Shown piece after piece: positions 6,671 through 9,938 of a stretch of 9,938 nucleotides of DNA. Position numbers and translations under genes: made by a program. Below the pieces are notes generated by a model, which saw nothing but the letters and a program-made list of their open reading frames with translations, was not told the origin of the DNA and ran no database searches. This stretch comes from Ferrimicrobium sp. Lineage in GTDB: Bacteria > Actinomycetota > Acidimicrobiia > Acidimicrobiales > Acidimicrobiaceae. The stretch covers positions 1-9,938 of the forward strand of contig DAHXNM010000363.1 in NCBI GenBank assembly GCA_027365375.1, given 5' to 3'. The number at the start of each line of letters is the position of its first letter. Position 1 is the stretch's first letter.

Positions 6671-7414
6671 ATGAAAAATACCGCATTGAAGGATGCCATG
6701 GAGCAAGCTGGTGTGAGCGCAGCGCAATTAGCTAAGCAGGTGTTTGTCAATCCAAAGACGGTTAATAACTGGATCAATCGTGGCGCGATTCCCCGGCGCG
6801 AAACGCAAATGGCGGTGGCGAAGATACTGGGGTGCCTGATCCATGACCTCTGGCCAGATCAGGCCCCACCCGAAAGTTATGCACTTAGCGAAATCGTCAA
6901 TGCGTGGGGTCATCGCTGCGAGAGTCCAAAGGATTTCTGGTGGGGCCTTTTTGAAGACGCCAAGATTCACGTTGACCTGCTCGGATACGCGATGCAATTC
7001 CTCCACGAAGATCATAAGGACTTTGTTACGTTGCTCAAGGACAAAGCCAACGACGGATGCCAGGTTCGAATCATCATGGCAGATCCCCAGTCGAGTGCGG
7101 CTAGTGAGCGCGATCATGAGGAGGACCTTCGCGGAGGGCTCATAGCCCGCATCAAGACATCACTAACCTACTTCGAGCCCGTCATCGGCACAGCCAATAT
7201 TGAGATTCGTCTACAAAGTTTCCCCATGTATAATTCAATCTTTCGATTTGACGGAGAAATGTTGGTTACCCCTCATTTGTGTCATGATCCAGGACGGCTC
7301 GCACCCCTATTCCATGTTCGCCAAGGGTCGGAGGAGGGAATCTTTCAGCGGTATCTTGAGAGCTTCGACTATGTCTTCGAGACGTCTCGGGCAATCAGGC
7401 CGAGCTTTGTCTAG
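6671..7414 (+). CDS. XRE-type regulator with DUF5919-like C-terminal domain (Reg)
   Basis: Residues 5-60 form an XRE/Cro-CI helix-turn-helix (VSAAQLAKQVFVNPKTVNNW, then RGAIPRRETQMAVAKIL). The C-terminal part (about 85-238) has the feel of DUF5919, a domain with a phospholipase-D-like fold flavour. It includes WWGLFEDAKIHVDLLGYAM, GCQVRIIMADP (129-139), YNSIFRFDGEMLVTPH (187-202) and ESFDYVFETSR (230-240). This layout matches the Reg proteins of AICEs, presumed to control excision and transfer genes. No ribosome binding site precedes ATG 6671, so the message may be leaderless or use a weak site. The 3' end overlaps the Nudix gene by 44 bp. Whether the C-terminal domain is an enzyme or a ligand sensor is unknown; I see no complete HxKxxxxD phospholipase motif. 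Confidence 0.88.
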   Translation: MKNTALKDAMEQAGVSAAQLAKQVFVNPKTVNNWINRGAIPRRETQMAVAKILGCLIHDLWPDQAPPESYALSEIVNAWGHRCESPKDFWWGLFEDAKIHVDLLGYAMQFLHEDHKDFVTLLKDKANDGCQVRIIMADPQSSAASERDHEEDLRGGLIARIKTSLTYFEPVIGTANIEIRLQSFPMYNSIFRFDGEMLVTPHLCHDPGRLAPLFHVRQGSEEGIFQRYLESFDYVFETSRAIRPSFV

Positions 7415-7877
7415 ACGAGACTTCTACAATGATCCAACGGCGCCACGGGCGAACAATATCGTACCAGCCGCCTCGGCTGTAGTTTTGAACGCAGATGATC
7501 AGATCCTCCTGATTAGGAGAACTGACAACGGACTCTGGTCGATACCGGGTGGGACGATGGAGCCTGGAGAGGACATTACCTCGTGCTGCATTCGAGAGGT
7601 TGAAGAAGAGACTGGTTTTAGAATTAACGTGTTCCGGCTTATTGGCATCTACTCGGATCCCAGTCATGTCGTCGCCTATGACGATGGAGAAGTCCGCCAG
7701 TCCTTCTCTATATGCTTTTCCGGAAGTATCGTCAGCGGGAAACTTAGAACAAGTTCGGAGTCGAGCGAGGTTGCCTTCGTTCCCTTAGCGGACTTAGATA
7801 CCTACGATATTCACTCCTCAATTCGGCTACGCATTGAGGATTATCTCACAAACAAGACGGAGCCCTTTATTCGCTAG
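7371..7877 (+). CDS. Nudix hydrolase (AICE Nud)
   Basis: This 168-residue protein has a perfect Nudix box G-x5-E-x7-RE-V-x-EE-x-G-F. Gly61 and Glu67 are followed by Arg75-Glu76, Glu79-Glu80 and Gly82-Phe83. Nudix enzymes cleave nucleoside diphosphates linked to another group, using Mg2+; the substrate is unknown. Blocks LSRRDFYNDPTAPRANNIVP, GIYSDPSHVVAYDDGEVRQ and GKLRTSSESSEVAFVPL are, from memory, the conserved flanks of the AICE Nud subfamily. The most natural start is ATG 7371, inside the end of the regulator gene, with only a weak TGAGAG upstream. This 44-bp overlap suggests coupled translation. The open frame extends further 5' to 7200, but that part is antisense-free overlap with the regulator and lacks family similarity. 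The 3' end overlaps the convergent HD gene by 11 bp. Confidence 0.92.
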   Translation: MSSRRLGQSGRALSRRDFYNDPTAPRANNIVPAASAVVLNADDQILLIRRTDNGLWSIPGGTMEPGEDITSCCIREVEEETGFRINVFRLIGIYSDPSHVVAYDDGEVRQSFSICFSGSIVSGKLRTSSESSEVAFVPLADLDTYDIHSSIRLRIEDYLTNKTEPFIR

Positions 7878-8424
7878 ATCCGACTTGTGAGCACAACAGC
7901 TCTACGTGGGTAAACGATTTGGCGAGTTGGGGGTAGGCAAGCCGTAGACCTTGCGGAACTACATCGTCCTTACCGTAGCGTCTCTCGACCTCGTCGATTC
8001 TTTGGGTGAGCTCTATCGGTTGGCCGTCTGGTCCATTGGAGAGATCGCAGTAGGTAAGGCAGTCTGAGATGAGTCCAGGCTCAACCGGGAAGCGTGACAT
8101 CTCTTTATCGAGACCACGCAGATGGCCCTCTTGTGTTCCAGAAGAGTGATGTGCCACTAAACACGCGAGTCGATGTTCGCCGCATTCTTCAAGATAGTTT
8201 GCGCCGTCAAGATGGTGAAAGCCAGTTCTGGCAAGAGCGCCTGCATACCCTATGTCGTGTAGCCAAGCTGCCATGACCAAAACTTCGCCTTCGGAGTAGT
8301 CGTCAAGGATTGTCGATGCAAGCTTCTCGGCCTCCGTGGCCACTTTCACCACGTGAGACCACCTTCGATCCATGCCGTCGAGGAGTTCCTTGGCGAGTGT
8401 CATCGCCTCTTGTGGAGTATCCAT
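7867..8424 (-). CDS. HD-domain metal-dependent phosphohydrolase (AICE Mdp)
   Basis: The 185-residue protein carries an HD-superfamily signature: H24 in RRWSHVVKVA, the H56-D57 pair in AAWLHDIGYA, H70-H71 in TGFHHLDGA, H92-H93 in LVAHHS, and a later aspartate in SDCLTYCDLS. HD proteins hydrolyse phosphoester bonds of nucleotides or signalling molecules; the substrate here is unknown. It corresponds to Mdp, which in AICEs travels with Reg and Nud. Here it is on the opposite strand, convergent with nud and overlapping it by 11 bp. The start at 8424 has no ribosome binding site, but a well-formed promoter ends six bases before the ATG, so a leaderless message is likely. No catalytic residue appears to be missing. 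Confidence 0.92.
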   Translation of the reverse strand: MDTPQEAMTLAKELLDGMDRRWSHVVKVATEAEKLASTILDDYSEGEVLVMAAWLHDIGYAGALARTGFHHLDGANYLEECGEHRLACLVAHHSSGTQEGHLRGLDKEMSRFPVEPGLISDCLTYCDLSNGPDGQPIELTQRIDEVERRYGKDDVVPQGLRLAYPQLAKSFTHVELLCSQVGSSE

Positions 8425-8430
8425 GATCTA

Positions 8431-8459
8431 ATACTAGAGCTGTAGCGCACTGCTTTCAA
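8431..8459 (-). promoter_or_regulatory. Leaderless sigma-70-type promoter of the HD-domain gene
   Basis: On the minus strand, TTGAAA (8459-8454) and TAGTAT (8436-8431) are separated by exactly 17 bp. Six bases (TAGATC) then lead to the ATG at 8424. Transcription would begin at or next to the A of the start codon, which agrees with the missing ribosome binding site. This is the clearest promoter in the window. Confidence 0.75.
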
Positions 8460-8546
8460 TCCGTGCGTCGCGATTGCCAATTGCCCAGTTCGCACGAGAT
8501 GTTACAACTTTCTCTACTACTTCAAGAGAATGTCTCGATGATCGCC

Positions 8547-8588
8547 CTCGATCGGGCGCTTGGCCCTTCGGGCCGGCGCCCGATCGAG
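8547..8588. repeat. Long GC-rich hairpin
   Basis: Arms CTCGATCGGGCGC (8547-8559) and GCGCCCGATCGAG (8576-8588) are perfect over 13 bp. Inside them GGCCC (8562-8566) and GGGCC (8570-8574) pair around a TTC loop. A T-G wobble and one bulged T join the two stems, giving about 19 pairs in 42 nt. There is no T run on either side, so a terminator is not the best reading. CTTGG lies at the junction (8559-8563). Confidence 0.85.
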
Positions 8589-8615
8589 TCACGTGAGCGG
8601 TCCCCTCGGAGTAGG

Positions 8616-8675
8616 AAGCTGCACAACGGCGAATGCCCTTGGCATAGGGACTCTCGTTCGCAAGCTGGCACAACG
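8616..8675. repeat. Imperfect direct repeat AAGCTGGCACAACG
   Basis: AAGCTGCACAACG (8616-8628) and AAGCTGGCACAACG (8662-8675) differ by one inserted G and are about 46 bp apart. A small ATGCC/GGCAT hairpin with a CTT loop (8633-8645) lies between them. Iterated sites of this kind are expected at Rep- or TraB-binding loci. Only two copies were seen. Confidence 0.55.
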
Positions 8676-8704
8676 CTCTCCCATCGATGCGTCGGCCGGC
8701 TCCA

Positions 8705-8744
8705 CGCGCACATTGCGCGAGTCTCGTCAGTGGCCTTGACCACT
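8705..8744. repeat. Two adjacent small hairpins
   Basis: CGCGCA/TGCGCG (8705-8710 and 8714-8719) closes a 3-nt loop. Nine bases further on, AGTGG/CCACT (8729-8733 and 8740-8744) closes the loop CCTTGA. Each is perfect but short, so chance cannot be excluded for either alone. Their clustering with the 42-nt hairpin is the reason for listing them. Confidence 0.5.
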
Positions 8745-8940
8745 CCGCACTCACAAAGCTATCGCTGGCGTCTGTTTCTGCCTCTGACTGCTCTCCGGTC
8801 TGGTCTCACCTTCAGACTTATCTCGATGCCTTGTAGGCGATTCCGACCCCAGTTCAGCTGGAGCAGCTCTAGATCCGACCGACTTGGCTCATCTCTTTCC
8901 CTTGTTGGCACTTTCTTGCGCTTAGCAACCCTACCAGAGA

Positions 8941-9002
8941 CTTCGATCGGGGCTACAAGCCCTGAAGTGTACTCAGCTTTGCTTCGGGGCTATTTCGCCC
9001 CG
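8941..9002 (+). promoter_or_regulatory. Paired hairpins upstream of the ArdC remnant
   Basis: GGGCT/AGCCC (8950-8954 and 8958-8962) has an ACA loop and is framed by CTTC/GAAG (8941-8944 and 8964-8967). CGGGGC/GCCCCG (8985-8990 and 8997-9002) has a TATTTC loop. Both lie within 125 bp upstream of the ArdC-like start. They could be leader RNA structure or part of an origin region. No T run follows the second hairpin. Confidence 0.45.
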
Positions 9003-9063
9003 TCTCGCTCTGGTGAATCGGGTGCATCGCAAGAAACCACCAACAAGAGATAAGGAGTCGATG

Positions 9064-9400
9064 ATGATTAATCACAATTCGCATTCAGAGCTACTGACCA
9101 AGCTGACGGATGGGATAATGGAACTTTCCGATCAATCGAGCTGGAGGCAGTACCTGAAATCCCAGGCTCTCTTTCACAACTACAGCTTCAATAACACGAT
9201 GCTGATCGCCAAGCAGTACCCGAGTAGCAAGCTTCAACTCGTGGCGGAAGCTCGGACGTATCGTTCGCAAGGGTGAGAAGGCTATCTGGATCATCGCTCC
9301 GATGATCTATCGTGAAGCTACTGATGAGGATCCAGTTATTAAAGTGGACGGCCCCTTGAGCCCGGTCCACTTCGTACACGGTTTCTGAAACGTTCCGGTC
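9064..9400 (+). pseudogene. ardC: Decayed ArdC-like antirestriction gene
   Basis: The first 63 codons (ELLTKLTDGIMELSDQSSW, then FHNYSFNNTMLIAKQ) match the N-terminal ssDNA-binding domain of ArdC-family proteins, which protect incoming conjugative DNA from restriction. After GCT at 9250-9252 the match jumps to the next frame at 9251 (LGRIVRKGEKAIWIIAPM). About 17 nt appear to be missing compared with the family spacing I remember. In the original frame translation stops at 9274-9276. In the second frame a TGA at 9386-9388 interrupts GF-stop-NVPV, where the family continues. After about 9400 the similarity ends and an unrelated gene faces it, so the C-terminal part is lost. The start is ATG 9064 (AAGGAG at 9052-9057, six bases upstream) or ATG 9061. 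A short N-terminal fragment could still be made. Confidence 0.85.
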
Positions 9401-9430
9401 GGGGTTTATGTGGAGTTGAAACTAGAAGCC

Positions 9431-9938
9431 TCACTGAAGCCCGCTTCCAAGGTACCAGATGAGCCATTGGCCGTTTCTATCTATAGCCAGTTCTGTAGTA
9501 GTAATGCCTGGATCACAAGCGTTCACAGCGGTATTCGGGCTGCAAAACACAATTCTCCAACTTGCGCGCATTACCGAAGATCCGCAAGCAGAACTCACTG
9601 AGTTCGCAAGTGAACCGTCGCTAGCGAGTGGTTCCGTGGATACATCGGCCAAGGTGTACGATCCGCTGACCGTACTGCCAAAGTTTTGTCCAAATAGCTG
9701 AGCAAATCCGTTACTTGGCATATCAAGCAACGCTCTATCAAAGTAGCGTACGAAGCTTGAGTTCTTAGCAGATAGATCAGCGTTGATGGAGTTCTCCAAC
9801 ACAATCGCCTCATTGGATGTCAAAGTCGCAGATCGATCGACATTCAAGGTTGAAGGACAGCCGGCCCCCGAATTTACTCCACCTGTCTTGGCTGGGACGA
9901 AGTTTGGATATGTAGTATTCACCGGAAGCTTAGCGATC
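9431..9938 (-). CDS. C-terminal part of an exported-looking protein of unknown function (partial)
   Basis: The minus-strand frame is open from the right edge to a TGA at 9431-9433, giving 168 residues. It is read as partial because the frame continues past the apparent GTG at 9922. The composition is rich in Ser, Thr, Asn and Ala with four spaced cysteines (GAGCPS, SACGS, IVFCSP, NACDPG) and the end NGQWLIWYLGSGLQ, which suits a secreted or surface protein with disulfides. No catalytic motif or family was recognised. It ends about 30 bp from where the ArdC similarity stops, and may be cargo or host sequence beyond a lost right end. Confidence 0.6.
   Translation of the reverse strand, partial: IAKLPVNTTYPNFVPAKTGGVNSGAGCPSTLNVDRSATLTSNEAIVLENSINADLSAKNSSFVRYFDRALLDMPSNGFAQLFGQNFGSTVSGSYTLADVSTEPLASDGSLANSVSSACGSSVMRASWRIVFCSPNTAVNACDPGITTTELAIDRNGQWLIWYLGSGLQ

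Larger units (their letters stand above)
8460..9063. other. Gene-free, hairpin-rich region; candidate origin or transfer locus
   Basis: About 600 bp lie between the HD gene and the ArdC remnant without a convincing gene. The open frames here have serine/arginine-rich, featureless products and no good starts. The stretch holds a 42-nt hairpin (8547-8588) and smaller hairpins at 8633-8645, 8705-8719, 8729-8744, 8950-8962 and 8985-9002. It also holds an imperfect 14-bp direct repeat and GAT(T)CCGACC at 8839-8848 and 8872-8880. Its place beside an ardC-like gene, which is often in the leading region of conjugative DNA, supports a cis-acting role (rolling-circle origin or TraB-recognised clt). That role is inferred, not shown. 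Confidence 0.5.
1833..9938. mobile_element. Integrated AICE (pSAM2/pMEA-like), right end not seen
   Basis: The segment holds the full AICE core: integrase, AlpA-like excisionase, RepSA-type initiator, FtsK/TraB-type translocase, SCO3933-family protein and the reg-nud-mdp set, all next to a tRNA gene. The left end is inside tRNA-Val. The right end is unknown: no repeat of the tRNA 3' end was found up to 9938, so the right coordinate is only the window edge. The last genes (ArdC remnant and exported protein) may be cargo, or may lie beyond the boundary. Confidence 0.85.

Noticed and set aside
7200..7370. Longer N-terminus for the Nudix protein, starting at 7200
   Set aside because: It would overlap the regulator gene by 215 bp and adds residues unlike the family; ATG 7371 fits the usual length.
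8547..8588. Intrinsic terminator shared by flanking genes
   Set aside because: No T run on either strand and neither flanking gene is transcribed towards it.
8434..8754. Minus-strand open frame of 106 codons upstream of the HD gene
   Set aside because: Low-complexity Arg/Ser-rich product, no start signal, and it covers the promoter and the 42-nt hairpin.
8463..9053. Plus-strand open frame of 196 codons in the hairpin-rich region
   Set aside because: The product is rich in Ser, Arg and Pro with no domain-like blocks, there is no ribosome binding site, and it runs through several hairpins; best read as non-coding.
1..9938. CRISPR array or insertion sequence
   Set aside because: No regularly spaced repeats and no transposase-like protein or terminal inverted repeats were seen.

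Overview
This window most likely comes from an actinobacterium of moderate G+C content. The evidence is the set of actinomycete integrative and conjugative element (AICE) genes, the frequent TTG starts, and a start with no ribosome binding site that suits a leaderless message. A low-G+C Acidimicrobiia such as the Ferrimicrobium/Acidithrix group would fit, but that placement is a guess.

Layout. (1) Positions 1-1860 look like host chromosome: the tail of an unidentified gene, a five-helix membrane protein with helix-borne histidines, an inositol-monophosphatase-family enzyme, and a tRNA-Val(UAC) gene with an encoded CCA end. (2) From the 3' part of the tRNA rightwards lies an integrated AICE. 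A tyrosine integrase starts 81 bp after the tRNA and reads inwards. A leftward block faces it: an SCO3933-family small protein, a TraB-type FtsK/SpoIIIE DNA translocase, a RepSA-type replication initiator and an AlpA-like excisionase. The last three overlap by a few bases and are probably translationally coupled. (3) Rightward from a 166-bp divergent control region come an XRE-type regulator with a DUF5919-like C-terminal domain and an overlapping Nudix hydrolase. A convergent HD-domain phosphohydrolase follows, with its own well-spaced leaderless promoter. These three match the conserved reg-nud-mdp set of AICEs. (4) Positions 8460-9063 hold no convincing gene. The stretch has several hairpins, including a nearly perfect 42-nt one, and imperfect direct repeats, so it is a candidate cis-acting region for replication or transfer. 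(5) A decayed ArdC-like antirestriction gene follows, then the C-terminal part of an exported-looking protein that runs off the right edge.

How the parts would work together. Integrase and excisionase move the element in and out of the tRNA-Val gene. The RepSA-like protein would replicate the excised circle by the rolling-circle mode. The TraB-like pump would move double-stranded DNA between mycelial or adjacent cells. The XRE regulator and the SCO3933-family protein sit on either side of the control region and probably set the switch. No second copy of the tRNA 3' end was found, so the right boundary is either beyond the window or degraded. The ArdC gene has a frameshift, a stop codon and a truncation, which points to decay at the right side while the core genes look intact.
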